Positions 34,453 to 43,592 of a stretch of 52,151 nucleotides of DNA are shown in pieces. The position numbers and the translations under genes were made by a program. How positions within the stretch are numbered: the stretch's first letter is position 1; each line of letters begins with the position of its first letter. The notes beneath the pieces were generated by a model. That model was not told the origin of the DNA. It worked only from the letters and a program-made list of their open reading frames with translations, and searched no databases. Origin of the DNA: Raineya orbicola (GTDB taxonomy: Bacteria; Bacteroidota; Bacteroidia; Cytophagales; Thermonemataceae); contig NZ_NKXO01000027.1 of assembly GCF_002843425.1 (NCBI RefSeq), forward strand, positions 1 to 52,151. The letters are read 5' to 3'.

Positions 34453-35472
34453 TTACCGAAACCATAATTTTTCTCCTTCTAAATGCAGTTGGCTGGGGAG
34501 ATTGTTTTCATAGATTTGCCCTGTACCCAACCCCTGATGACCTGAAAAATTCAGTGTTGCTGTCCATTGAGCAATAGCGTTCAGACCAATATTACTCTCC
34601 AAAGCAGAAGTTACCCACCAGCCGATACCTAATTCTTGGGCTTGCTCTATCCAAGTTTCACATTCTTTGAAACCTCCTACAAGAGCGGGTTTTAAGATGA
34701 TAAATTGAGGTCTGATAGTTTCAAGTAAATATTTCTTTTGGGAATTTTTGCCAATAAGTTCTTCATCAAGGGCAATGGGAATAGGAGATTTTTCACAAAG
34801 TTGAGCCATTTCGGTTATTTGGTTAGGGGCAATAGGTTGCTCAATAGAATGAATGTGTAATTCTGAAAGCCTTTTCAGTTTCTCTAAGGCTGTTTTAGCG
34901 GAAAACGCTCCATTAGCATCAACGCGTAAAATCATTTCTTGGGGCGAAGAAAATTCTTTCCGAATGGCTCGTAAAATGTTTAATTCGGTTTCAAAATCCA
35001 AAGCACCGATTTTCATTTTCAGGCAGGTAAAACCTTTTTCAATTTTTTCACGAATTTGCGAGAGCATCCATTCTTTATTACCCATCCAAATCAAGCCGTT
35101 GATAGGAATGAACATTTTGCCTTCGGTAAAATTGCTTGGAAAAATAATCCGCTGACCGCCATTTTGCAGGTCTTTTTCAGCAGTTTCCAATGCAAACCGA
35201 ATAGCGGGAAAAGGCTCTAAATCTGTGTTTTGTAATGCTTGACTTTGATATTTTTGCAAAATTTCGGCTATTTTTTCCTCTAAATCTGTTCTATCGTCCA
35301 AACTTAAACCTTTCAGTACGTTTATTTCGCCAATGCCTTGTATTTGTGGCTTAGTTTTGTCCCAAATTTTAATGAAATAGTTTTTCTTTTCTCGTAAAAT
35401 TCCCCTGGAAGTTCCTGCTTCAAAACGAAAACGAAGCACATAAGGCTCAAAAGTTGCTTGCAGATTTTGCAT
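34453..35472 (-). CDS. menC: o-Succinylbenzoate synthase-like enolase-superfamily enzyme
   Basis: A 339-residue enolase-superfamily protein with KMKIGAL (catalytic Lys region), LRVDANGAF (metal-binding Asp), SIEQPIA (Glu), IALDEELI (Asp) and FIILKPALVGG (second Lys). The ligand set and length match MenC, which dehydrates SHCHC to o-succinylbenzoate in menaquinone synthesis; this suits a menaquinone-using Bacteroidota. Dipeptide epimerases share the fold, so activity is inferred. No other men genes are next to it. It is divergent from tpiA. Confidence 0.85.
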   Translation of the reverse strand: MQNLQATFEPYVLRFRFEAGTSRGILREKKNYFIKIWDKTKPQIQGIGEINVLKGLSLDDRTDLEEKIAEILQKYQSQALQNTDLEPFPAIRFALETAEKDLQNGGQRIIFPSNFTEGKMFIPINGLIWMGNKEWMLSQIREKIEKGFTCLKMKIGALDFETELNILRAIRKEFSSPQEMILRVDANGAFSAKTALEKLKRLSELHIHSIEQPIAPNQITEMAQLCEKSPIPIALDEELIGKNSQKKYLLETIRPQFIILKPALVGGFKECETWIEQAQELGIGWWVTSALESNIGLNAIAQWTATLNFSGHQGLGTGQIYENNLPSQLHLEGEKLWFR

Positions 35473-35498
35473 ATTCAGATTTTTTTGCGTTAAATTTG
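35466..35498 (+). promoter_or_regulatory. Predicted promoter of tpiA
   Basis: TTTG (35466-35469) and TAAATTTG (35491-35498) fit the Bacteroidota -33/-7 pair with a 21-nt spacer, 38 nt before the ATG. The -33 element overlaps the menC start region. Confidence 0.55.
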
Positions 35499-35536
35499 AG
35501 CAAATTTGTAGGTTTCACTTCAAAAATGAAAAAACA

Positions 35537-36298
35537 ATGGCTCAAAAAATTGTTGCCGCTAATTGGAAAATGAACTTGAACTTTCAGGAAGCAAATACTT
35601 TAATTTCAGAAGTAACTAATATTCTGAAAGATGAAAAACGCAATACTGCTGAAGTAATTTTTGCAGTACCTTTTGTGTATGTTTATCATTTGAGTAATTT
35701 TCTTAAAACTCAACCTTTTGCAGTTGCCGCTCAGAATTGCTCTGAACACGAAAAAGGAGCTTATACAGGCGAAATTTCGGCTCAAATGCTTGCTTCGGTA
35801 GGGGCAAAATGGGTGATTGTAGGGCATAGTGAAAGGCGTTTGTATTATCACGAAACTTATCGCATCATAGCTGAAAAAATTCAAAGAGCCTTGCAGGCAG
35901 GTTTGAAGGTGATTTTTTGTTGTGGCGAATCTTTGGAAATTCGCAATAAAAATGAACATATTGCATATGTGCAAAACCAGTTGGAAGGCAGTTTGGCAGA
36001 ACTTTCTGTTGAACAAATGAAAAATATCGTCATTGCTTACGAGCCTGTATGGGCAATTGGTACGGGCAAAAATGCTACTGCCGAGCAAGCCCAAGAAATG
36101 CACGCCGTTATTCGTGCTTACTTGAAAAAGAAATTCGGAAGCGAAATAGCCCAAAATACAAGCATTTTGTACGGAGGCAGTGTGAATGCTCAAAATGCAA
36201 AATCTTTGTTTTCTTGCCCTGATGTAGATGGTGGCTTGGTAGGTGGTGCTTCGCTGAAAGCAAGAGAATTTGCAGAAATTGTGAAAGTGTATAATTAG
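35537..36298 (+). CDS. tpiA: Triosephosphate isomerase
   Basis: A 253-residue (beta/alpha)8 enzyme with VAANWKMN (catalytic Lys), VIVGHSERR (catalytic His), AYEPVWAIGTGK (catalytic Glu) and the phosphate-binding ILYGGSVN and DGGLVGGASL. It interconverts DHAP and glyceraldehyde-3-phosphate in glycolysis. Length and motifs are normal. Confidence 0.97.
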   Translation: MAQKIVAANWKMNLNFQEANTLISEVTNILKDEKRNTAEVIFAVPFVYVYHLSNFLKTQPFAVAAQNCSEHEKGAYTGEISAQMLASVGAKWVIVGHSERRLYYHETYRIIAEKIQRALQAGLKVIFCCGESLEIRNKNEHIAYVQNQLEGSLAELSVEQMKNIVIAYEPVWAIGTGKNATAEQAQEMHAVIRAYLKKKFGSEIAQNTSILYGGSVNAQNAKSLFSCPDVDGGLVGGASLKAREFAEIVKVYN

Positions 36299-36319
36299 CC
36301 CTCTTTGAATAGTAAGTAA

Positions 36320-36372
36320 GCCACGAATGACGCAAATTATACAGAAACATAAATTATTCGTGCATTCGTGGC
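36320..36372. repeat. Dispersed hairpin repeat, copy 2
   Basis: GCCACGAAT (36320-36328) and ATTCGTGGC (36364-36372) match the arms of copy 1 at 17747-17803 exactly. The interiors are similar (copy 1 has AACACGAATTATAC; this copy has GACGCAAATTATAC). It lies between convergent tpiA and the NO VEIN-like giant gene and may work as a terminator. Confidence 0.8.
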
Positions 36373-36383
36373 ATATTTTGTCC

Positions 36384-39300
36384 TTAAACTATTGTTAAAA
36401 ACACTTTACCCCCTCGAATTACTTCTGTCGCGAGTAAATAAGGTACAATCCAACCTTGCTTAATCCATTCCCAAAGATTATCTATAAATAAACAACGTGG
36501 TGATGTTTCAACATCAAAAACTCTGTAAAGATGATAACTCTCTTTGTTACGAATGCAATTTATGAAGAACCTCCATTCACTACTTGTCAGGTAAAAAGTT
36601 TCTTTTCCATAAGGCGTTCCTTTACACTCTACATAGTGCAATATTTTTCCGTTTGGTTCTAAAACAGCAAAATCATATTCACAAAAACTTTCTTCAAAAG
36701 TATTGCTATCTTCGTTAAAGTTATTCCATCTTATAATTTTATCAGGGTATTTTTCCTTAAGTTTCTGATAAATGAATCTTTCGCTTTTTTCGGCTATTCG
36801 GGCCAAATAAAGTAAATCGTCTTTTTCTTCACTTACCGTAGGGTGATACGAAGCTGTTCCCGAATAATTGAGAAATTCATTTAACGTTTCTTTCAGTCTT
36901 CGGTTTTCTTCTTCTAATTGTTTGTACTTGTCCATCAAAGAGGCTACTCCACCAAATCCTTCGTGGCTTTGATAAAGCAACAATAAATCTTCAGCAGAAA
37001 AATCATTTTCTTCATCGGCGACTAAAACATTTAAGGCTTGTTTAATATCCGTTTGTTTATTTACGTAAATGTTGTTATTTTCATCAATTGCTATGTTTCC
37101 TTGATTGTAGGAATAAAAGACATAACCTTCTATTTCATCAAGAGTTACGTTGATAGGAAGTTCTTCTTCATACAAGTAAATAGTAAATTTGTGTTCTAAT
37201 TTTTCTTTCCAAGTCTGATAGCTTTCTGCTTCCCATTCCGTAGAGTTTTGCCTTAAAAGCTCAAAATCATACGTCTCTTGAATGATTAAATCATCAATGT
37301 TGTTATTGCTTCGTATGTTATTGATGATATCAACCATTGATTTGAAAACTTCATATTGTTCTGAATTAGATAGTGTAATTTTATTTTTTTTCAGCCAATT
37401 AAATGTATTGAAAAGCATCTCTTCATTATTGCATAGAATATTATCTTGATATAAACTATGCTTGCTGAAAGAAATTTGATTAGAGAAAAATTTACGTAAT
37501 TGCACAAGGGTAGAGCTTTCTGTCCAAACACCTAAATCAGCTAAAAAAGATAATTTCTCATCGCTATCTGACCATTTTTGCAAATAATCAGGTAATTGCT
37601 CCTCTTTTAATGCGTAATCATTGGGATAAACAGAATACCGAGGAATGAAATTTAATAAATCTTTTGTTGAGCATCCTTCTATTTCTGACCAGTCTATACT
37701 ATTGATAGCTTTTTTCTTATTTTTATTATTCCATTGGTTAAACAAAAACTCAATGAGACTAAGTTTTTGTGTGTTTGACATTTCAGTAAGGATATAGGGA
37801 CAAACGAACTTATTGTTCTCTTGGTCAAAATAAGGTTGTTTCAATAGAAGTAAATTTTCAGCATAATCTATGATTATGGGAAATTTTTTGAAATATTTAG
37901 ATATACCCGAATATTTTTCGTGAAGTACTTGCGAGCTACTTATAAATGCAAAAGGCTGTAAATATTTATCGTAGTATAAATTGACTTTTTCTTCGTCAAT
38001 ATTTAATGCATAAAATTTACTAAAATCTACATTTTCTATAAATTTTCCGTACAAAAAAAGAAATGCCAATTGCTCATAATTTTCTAAAATTTCAGTTTCT
38101 TTTGAAAATAATTCAAAAATATCAGTGATTTCTTTTTCTTGATTGATACCAAACAAAGAATGAAGTTTAGTTTCATTTATACCTAAACTGCTAAATTGCT
38201 CAATAATACTGCTCAAATAAGCACTATTTTCATAGGTATTTGGCAGAATTTGGGCAAGACTGAATTCGTGCTCTTCAATTTTGACTTTATCTGAAAAGGG
38301 CGGTATCTCTGATAGAGTTAATTCATATTCTTCTGTTTCAATGATAACTTTATCTCTGAAATCAGAAATACTTTCATCATCGTTAAGAATATCGCAAGCT
38401 AAATTTAAAACTTTATATTCGAAACTCTCTTTATCATATTTTTCATTAGAAAGCAAGCGGATTTCTGAAAGTTGTAAAAGGAACTTCCGTTTAGGTTCGC
38501 TGTAAGCTACAATATCTATCAGTTCTTCTTTGTGGCTATCTACGTCAATGTTTTCAACAAGTATATTGTATAGCTCTTCTCCTCGTATAATGCCTGTTTC
38601 GTTTTTATACTCATTAAGTTCATTAGGTAGCACTTTGAAAATATTTTTCAGATGTTTCTCAATAAATTCTGTAAGTTCCTTTTTAGAAGGGCTTACTTGA
38701 AAAGTATTTTTATTTTTATGAGAAACTTTGAAATACTCGTCTGCTTCTTTCTCAATGACAAAGTTTTCAAAAAAACTTTCTTTGTTAATCTTGCAAAACT
38801 CTAAAACAGCTTTTAGTTCGTCTATGTGTAGTAAGTTTTTAGTATGTTCTATAAAATCAGAGAGGTCTAAGTCTTTAAGCTCAAAAGGAGGAGTAGTAAG
38901 ATACGGAATAATGAGTTGGTAGGGAATTAGTTTGCCTGTAAGTTTTTCAATACCAGTTCTTAAACTTTCGTAATCTTTGATTTCAGAAAGGTTTTTATTA
39001 TAAAAAACTTGATTGGCTTCTTCAAAAGTATGGTAATACTGAACAAAAACAAACTTTTTTTTATCTGATAAATTTGGATTTTTATCGTTGAGTTGGTAGT
39101 ATTGTCGTACTTCATCATAAAAATGTCTTATATCACCTAATTTACCAGAGGCAAGAATATTATCCCAAAAAGGGAAAATAATTTCGCTGTAAATATCTTT
39201 TTCAGCAAGTAGGTATTTTTTTAGTTCATTAAAGTTTTCAGTTTTTTTGATTTGATAAGGCTTGAGCCATTGAGGTAGCGAAAGATCGCCTGCTATCAGG

Positions 39301-41429
39301 TTTTTAAGCGGTGTAATTAAGTTTTGTTCATTTTCAAATAAGAGTAACTTTTTCAAACTTTCTTCTCCTACGTTTTGTAGATTTTTTAGTGCTTTAAACA
39401 AGACGATTTTTTCTTGTGGAGTGAGTTTTTGAGCATTGGAGGCTGTTTGGGTTTGGATAAGTTCAAAGAATTTTTTCTCATCTTTCAGATAGCCTACGTT
39501 TTCGCAAATTATTTTTTGGATAGGCGAAGCCTCTCTATCTACATATTGCAAAGAAACAATGAAGCCAAGTTTTTCTAAAATTTTGTGTATTTCTCGGTGT
39601 TTTTCTTGCAAAATAAGAATATTATTCTGCAAGCAGTAATTTAATGAGGTAAGATAGATTTTGCCTTGGTACTCATAGTGAAAAAAGTTAAGTTGAGCAA
39701 ATTTAGAGTATAAAAAGTAGTTTTTTTCTTTCCATTTACTTTGGCTAATTTCATTAAGTTGTTGAATGATTTTTCTCTGAAACTCCGAATTAAGCAAATA
39801 ATTTTGAAGCAAAAATTGATTAGTAATTTTTACGTGGCAATTTTGTAACACATCGGCAAAATCCCAAGTTTCTAATTGTAGTTTTTCATTATTTCGGGCT
39901 TCTCTGATAATTTCGTAATCGTTCTTACTTTCCCATTCAAACCAATGGAACTCTTGCAAACCAAAATTTGCAAGATGTAAATCAAAATCAATTTTTTCAG
40001 ATTTAATTTTTACCTTTTCTGGCTCTAAGCAGAATAGATTATTTTTTACAGGAATATTTGAACGCAAATATTTAAGAAGAACATCGTAGAAAATAGGCTT
40101 TAACCATTCGTTATTTTGCTTGTTAGGTACATCTGATAAAAGCAAAGATACATACAATTTTAGAAATTGCTTTCTATTAGTTCTTTTATACTCATCAAGT
40201 CTTGAAGTGATGCAATTAGCAATGATAGGTAGTAAATTTTTGTTTGTGCTATCTTTTTGTAGTTTTCTACGATTAGCTTCGTTGCTGAACGCATCGCAAT
40301 GGAGCATAAAAGAAAACCCATTTGTTTCATCACCCATAGGGAAATATTTATAGAAATTTGGGGCTTCTTTTATTTGGTTACTTTTTTTGTAATCGGGATA
40401 GTATCCGAAGCTAATTTTGATGTTGCAATCTTTATATTCAGGGTTTATTCGGGCAAATTCTTGCGAATTTTTATCAATTTCAAACTCTTCTAATTCTAAC
40501 GCTTGTTTCTCAATGACTTCCCCATTGATAATGACTTTTTGTAATTTTTTGAGCATATTCATAGAATATGCCACGCCTGTTTTCAAATCTTGATAATCAC
40601 GGTCTAAGAGTTCTTTTTTTCCTTCGCCGAGTTTAAGAAAAAACATAGTTCCGTGATTGAGCGTACTATATTTGATTTCGGGATATTTTTGCAGGCAATT
40701 TCTTAGAAAGTCAGCAAATTCGTTCAATTCCTCCTGAGGAAATAAGATTTGTTCTTGATATTGTAGGTTTCTAACTTTTTCATTAGGTTCAGTAGGGAAA
40801 TTAGTTAGGACAATTTTGAATAAATAAGGTGCATTTAAGAAGTTTTGATGAGTTGTTGATGTTTTGTCTGCCGAAGGGAAGACGGATTGTACGGAGAGCT
40901 TATTGGAAATAAGCTGACCGACTTGTTCTAACTGATACCAACTAAACAAAATAGGACCCTTGTAGAGATGAACAATTTCATTTGTTCCTTCATTTTTACC
41001 TACTAATCTATGCACAAGTTTGAAGCCTATACCAAATCTACCAATTTTATCGCAACTTTTTTTAGTGGTTTGAGCAATATTGAGAATAGCTTTTACGCCA
41101 TTGAGGTCAAAAGGCTCGCCATTATTGATAGCTAAAAAATAAGTATCATCGTAAAATAGATAAAAATGCGAGGAATTACAATCTACGGCATTTTGGAGAA
41201 ACTCATAAATAGCTTGTCCATCTTCGGCAATTTTGAGAATAGAGGGTAAATAGGTCTCAATATCAGGCTTGTCGCCGTGATACATTTCAAAAAAACCTTT
41301 GATTTTTTTATTATTTTGAAAGGTATAAGTACCTATGAAATTCTCATCATATTCATTTCGTTCAGGACTTATGCTTTTTTCTTTGGTTTTGTACCAATAA
41401 CGAAAAGCTTTTATACTTTTAATATGCAT
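36384..41429 (-). CDS. Giant NO VEIN/sacsin-like HATPase with C-terminal NO VEIN (DUF3883) nuclease-fold domain
   Basis: 1681 residues from the ATG at 41429 (a TTG 7 codons earlier also opens the frame). The N-terminal ATPase has EFLQNAVDC (76-84, the GHKL N box), INNGEPF (101-107) and GRFGIGFK (130-137), the pattern of sacsin and plant NO VEIN. The middle (about 250-1500) is mostly helical with no domain I recognise, apart from a coiled coil near 1500. The tail (about 1544-1681) matches DUF3883: EYDF (D1586) and VECKGT (E1601, K1603) fit a PD-(D/E)xK active site, then SEWRFF and YHLYRVF. No partner gene touches it, so it may be a one-gene system. It is AT-rich: 15 G/C in the 60 bases from 37321, versus 30 in those from 31441 in gyrA. 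Antiviral or DNA-processing roles are inferred. Confidence 0.88.
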   Translation of the reverse strand: MHIKSIKAFRYWYKTKEKSISPERNEYDENFIGTYTFQNNKKIKGFFEMYHGDKPDIETYLPSILKIAEDGQAIYEFLQNAVDCNSSHFYLFYDDTYFLAINNGEPFDLNGVKAILNIAQTTKKSCDKIGRFGIGFKLVHRLVGKNEGTNEIVHLYKGPILFSWYQLEQVGQLISNKLSVQSVFPSADKTSTTHQNFLNAPYLFKIVLTNFPTEPNEKVRNLQYQEQILFPQEELNEFADFLRNCLQKYPEIKYSTLNHGTMFFLKLGEGKKELLDRDYQDLKTGVAYSMNMLKKLQKVIINGEVIEKQALELEEFEIDKNSQEFARINPEYKDCNIKISFGYYPDYKKSNQIKEAPNFYKYFPMGDETNGFSFMLHCDAFSNEANRRKLQKDSTNKNLLPIIANCITSRLDEYKRTNRKQFLKLYVSLLLSDVPNKQNNEWLKPIFYDVLLKYLRSNIPVKNNLFCLEPEKVKIKSEKIDFDLHLANFGLQEFHWFEWESKNDYEIIREARNNEKLQLETWDFADVLQNCHVKITNQFLLQNYLLNSEFQRKIIQQLNEISQSKWKEKNYFLYSKFAQLNFFHYEYQGKIYLTSLNYCLQNNILILQEKHREIHKILEKLGFIVSLQYVDREASPIQKIICENVGYLKDEKKFFELIQTQTASNAQKLTPQEKIVLFKALKNLQNVGEESLKKLLLFENEQNLITPLKNLIAGDLSLPQWLKPYQIKKTENFNELKKYLLAEKDIYSEIIFPFWDNILASGKLGDIRHFYDEVRQYYQLNDKNPNLSDKKKFVFVQYYHTFEEANQVFYNKNLSEIKDYESLRTGIEKLTGKLIPYQLIIPYLTTPPFELKDLDLSDFIEHTKNLLHIDELKAVLEFCKINKESFFENFVIEKEADEYFKVSHKNKNTFQVSPSKKELTEFIEKHLKNIFKVLPNELNEYKNETGIIRGEELYNILVENIDVDSHKEELIDIVAYSEPKRKFLLQLSEIRLLSNEKYDKESFEYKVLNLACDILNDDESISDFRDKVIIETEEYELTLSEIPPFSDKVKIEEHEFSLAQILPNTYENSAYLSSIIEQFSSLGINETKLHSLFGINQEKEITDIFELFSKETEILENYEQLAFLFLYGKFIENVDFSKFYALNIDEEKVNLYYDKYLQPFAFISSSQVLHEKYSGISKYFKKFPIIIDYAENLLLLKQPYFDQENNKFVCPYILTEMSNTQKLSLIEFLFNQWNNKNKKKAINSIDWSEIEGCSTKDLLNFIPRYSVYPNDYALKEEQLPDYLQKWSDSDEKLSFLADLGVWTESSTLVQLRKFFSNQISFSKHSLYQDNILCNNEEMLFNTFNWLKKNKITLSNSEQYEVFKSMVDIINNIRSNNNIDDLIIQETYDFELLRQNSTEWEAESYQTWKEKLEHKFTIYLYEEELPINVTLDEIEGYVFYSYNQGNIAIDENNNIYVNKQTDIKQALNVLVADEENDFSAEDLLLLYQSHEGFGGVASLMDKYKQLEEENRRLKETLNEFLNYSGTASYHPTVSEEKDDLLYLARIAEKSERFIYQKLKEKYPDKIIRWNNFNEDSNTFEESFCEYDFAVLEPNGKILHYVECKGTPYGKETFYLTSSEWRFFINCIRNKESYHLYRVFDVETSPRCLFIDNLWEWIKQGWIVPYLLATEVIRGGKVFLTIV

Positions 41430-41578
41430 AGTCAATTCGTTTGAAGGCAAAATATAGAAAATTTTGGTTAATTTTTTACTTCTTACGTAAAAATTTTATT
41501 TTTGGCAACTTCTAATTCTATCTAACCAAAAACCTTAAAGTTTTCGCAACTTAAAATTTTTCTCACAATATTTTTTAG

Positions 41579-41586
41579 TACCTTTG
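41579..41586 (+). promoter_or_regulatory. Predicted -7 box of the yqeY-cvpA-prs operon
   Basis: TACCTTTG matches TAnnTTTG and lies 62 nt before the yqeY-like ATG. No clear -33 is seen. Confidence 0.4.
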
Positions 41587-41648
41587 CGAAGGTTGTCAGA
41601 AATAGAATTTTTAACGAAATTTTTAGGGAAACACAAAACAAAATTTTT

Positions 41649-42098
41649 ATGACACTCAAAGAGCGTATCAATGAAGATATCAAAGAGGCAATGAAAGCCA
41701 AAAATCAGGCGGCACTGACAGCTTTGCGTGAGCTAAAATCAATGATACTTTTGGAGGAAACCAAAGAAGGAGGTACAGGCACGCTTACAGAAGCTGATGA
41801 AGTCGCAATTATCAATAAAGCCCTCAAACAGCGTAAAGAATCTTACGAAATGTTTGCTTCGCAAGGCAGAACCGAACAAGCGGCAGAACAGCAAGCAGTA
41901 ATCGCTATTATGGAAAAATATCTGCCCCAACAACTTTCAGCGGAGGAAGCAGAGGCAGAAATCAAAAAAATAATTGCAGAGCTTGGAGCAGGTTCTCTCA
42001 AAGATATGGGCAAAGTAATGGGACAAGCCACAAAAACGCTTGCAGGAAAGGTAGATAATAAAACCCTTGCCGAACTTGTCAAGAAATTACTAAGCTAA
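41649..42098 (+). CDS. GatB/YqeY domain protein
   Basis: A 149-residue helical protein that starts MTLKERINEDIKEAMKAKNQ, with KQRKESYEMFASQGRTEQAA, EKYLPQQLSAEEAEAEI and GQATKTLAGKVDNKTLAELVKKLL. These are YqeY-family hallmarks; YqeY resembles the tail domain of GatB, the tRNA-dependent amidotransferase subunit. Function is unclear; it probably binds tRNA. The CvpA gene starts 5 nt later. Confidence 0.93.
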   Translation: MTLKERINEDIKEAMKAKNQAALTALRELKSMILLEETKEGGTGTLTEADEVAIINKALKQRKESYEMFASQGRTEQAAEQQAVIAIMEKYLPQQLSAEEAEAEIKKIIAELGAGSLKDMGKVMGQATKTLAGKVDNKTLAELVKKLLS

Positions 42099-42103
42099 AA
42101 TCT

Positions 42104-42673
42104 ATGAACAGCCTTGACCTTTTCATTCTTGTTCCTATTTTGTGGGGGGCTCATCGTGGCTATCAGTCGGGCTTGTTGATGAATGTGCTATCACTTCTTT
42201 CTTTCATTGTAGCAATTATTTTGGGTTTTAAGTTTTGGGTAGCGGCTCTTAAAATCTTAAAGCCCTTAATGGGCGATATGTCGGAGAGTATTATGCCTTA
42301 TGTGGCTTTTGTGGCTACTTTTGCCTTATTTTTCTTTCTGGCTAATCGTTTTGCTCGCTACCTGAAAAAGAGCATAGATGCTACTCTTTTGGGCAGTTTT
42401 GATAATCTGCTTGGGGCGGTTTTAGGCGGTTTGAAATTCGCTTTTATTGTAAGTCTTTTTTTGATGATTTTTCATAAAATTGCTAACGAAACCACATCAA
42501 ACAAAGAACTTTTGCAAGGCAGTTTGCTTTATCCTGTCGTAGAACCCCTTGCTCCATATGCGGTGAAAAATATTTCATCAGTAGTTGCTTTTGGCGAAGA
42601 TATTATCAAGGAAGCCAAGGAAATTATCAACGAAAAGCCCGAAAGAGCAAGTAAAAACCAGCAATTTCAATAA
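42104..42673 (+). CDS. CvpA-family membrane protein
   Basis: A 189-residue protein with four hydrophobic segments. It starts MNSLDLFILVPILWGAHRGY and has GLLMNVLSLLSFIVAIILGF, FVATFALFFFLANRFARYL and LLGAVLGGLKFAFIVSLFL, the CvpA pattern. CvpA is needed for colicin V production and biofilm or envelope-stress traits in E. coli; mechanism is unknown. It lies 5 nt after the yqeY gene and 1 nt before the PRPP synthetase, so they form an operon. Confidence 0.9.
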   Translation: MNSLDLFILVPILWGAHRGYQSGLLMNVLSLLSFIVAIILGFKFWVAALKILKPLMGDMSESIMPYVAFVATFALFFFLANRFARYLKKSIDATLLGSFDNLLGAVLGGLKFAFIVSLFLMIFHKIANETTSNKELLQGSLLYPVVEPLAPYAVKNISSVVAFGEDIIKEAKEIINEKPERASKNQQFQ

Positions 42674-42674
42674 A

Positions 42675-43592
42675 ATGAACGAACCTTTACTTTTTTCAAT
42701 TCAATCTTATCAATATTTGCAAGAAAGACTTTTGGCACTTGGGGGCTTTCGTAGAGCGGAGGTAGAAGTGAAGATTTTCCCTGATGGAGAGCGTTATCAG
42801 CGAATACTTACGGAGGTAGAAGGCGAAAACGTTGTTCTTTTAGGCGGAACACCCACCGATACCGATACTTTGGAACTTTATGATTTGGCTTCTGCGATTG
42901 GTAAATATGGAGCTAAAAATCTGACGATTGTTATCCCTTATTTTGGTTATTCTACAATGGAAAGAGCAGTAAAAAAAGGCGAAGTAGTTACTGCTAAAAC
43001 TCGTGCCCGATTGCTTTCCTCCATTCCTAAAACAGGCAGTAGAATAACTTTTGTACTAATGGATTTGCACACCGAAGGTTTGCCACATTATTTTGAAGGC
43101 GATGTGCAGTCGGTGCATTTGTATTGCAAGGAAGTAATTATGCAGGCTTGCGAAGAGATAGCAGGCAAAAATTTTATTTTAGCTTGCACTGATGCAGGCA
43201 GAGCCAAATGGGTAGAGTCGCTTGCAAATGATATGGGCGTAAATGCGGCATTTGTGTTCAAAAGGCGAGTGAGTGGCGAGGAAACTTTGGTTACAGGTAT
43301 TAGTGCCGATGTAGCTGGTAAAGTGGTAATCATTTACGATGATATGATACGCACAGGTGGTTCGCTCATCAATGCGGCGAGGTCTTACAAAGAGGCAGGG
43401 GCAAGTAAAATTTATGCAATTACCACGCACGGCTTGTTCAATAACAATGCTTTGCAAAGATTAAAAACAAGCAATCTTTTTGAAAAAATCTATTGCACCG
43501 ATACGCACCCTAACAGCCAAAAAGAAGTTCAAAATCCTTTTTTGATTGTGAAAAGTGTGGCAGGGATTATCAAGAAAAGAGTTTTAGGGTAA
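42675..43592 (+). CDS. Ribose-phosphate pyrophosphokinase
   Basis: A 305-residue enzyme that begins MNEPLLFSIQSYQYLQERLL, with IYDDMIRTGGSLINAARSYKEAG (PRPP-binding motif), VLMDLHTEG and FPDGERYQRI. It makes PRPP from ribose-5-phosphate and ATP for nucleotide, His and Trp synthesis. The ATP-site spelling (ERAVKKGEVVTAKTRAR) is unlike the usual class I RQDRK sequence, closer to what I recall for plant-type divergent PRS, so it may be a second, non-classical synthetase. A TTG upstream at 42585 lies inside cvpA and was not chosen. Confidence 0.88.
   Translation: MNEPLLFSIQSYQYLQERLLALGGFRRAEVEVKIFPDGERYQRILTEVEGENVVLLGGTPTDTDTLELYDLASAIGKYGAKNLTIVIPYFGYSTMERAVKKGEVVTAKTRARLLSSIPKTGSRITFVLMDLHTEGLPHYFEGDVQSVHLYCKEVIMQACEEIAGKNFILACTDAGRAKWVESLANDMGVNAAFVFKRRVSGEETLVTGISADVAGKVVIIYDDMIRTGGSLINAARSYKEAGASKIYAITTHGLFNNNALQRLKTSNLFEKIYCTDTHPNSQKEVQNPFLIVKSVAGIIKKRVLG

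Noticed and set aside
17747-36372. The hairpin repeats as part of a CRISPR array
   Set aside because: There are only two copies, 18.5 kb apart, without regular spacers.
41430-41648. A riboswitch or small RNA in the spacer before the yqeY operon
   Set aside because: It is AT-rich with only a -7 box; no conserved structure could be drawn.
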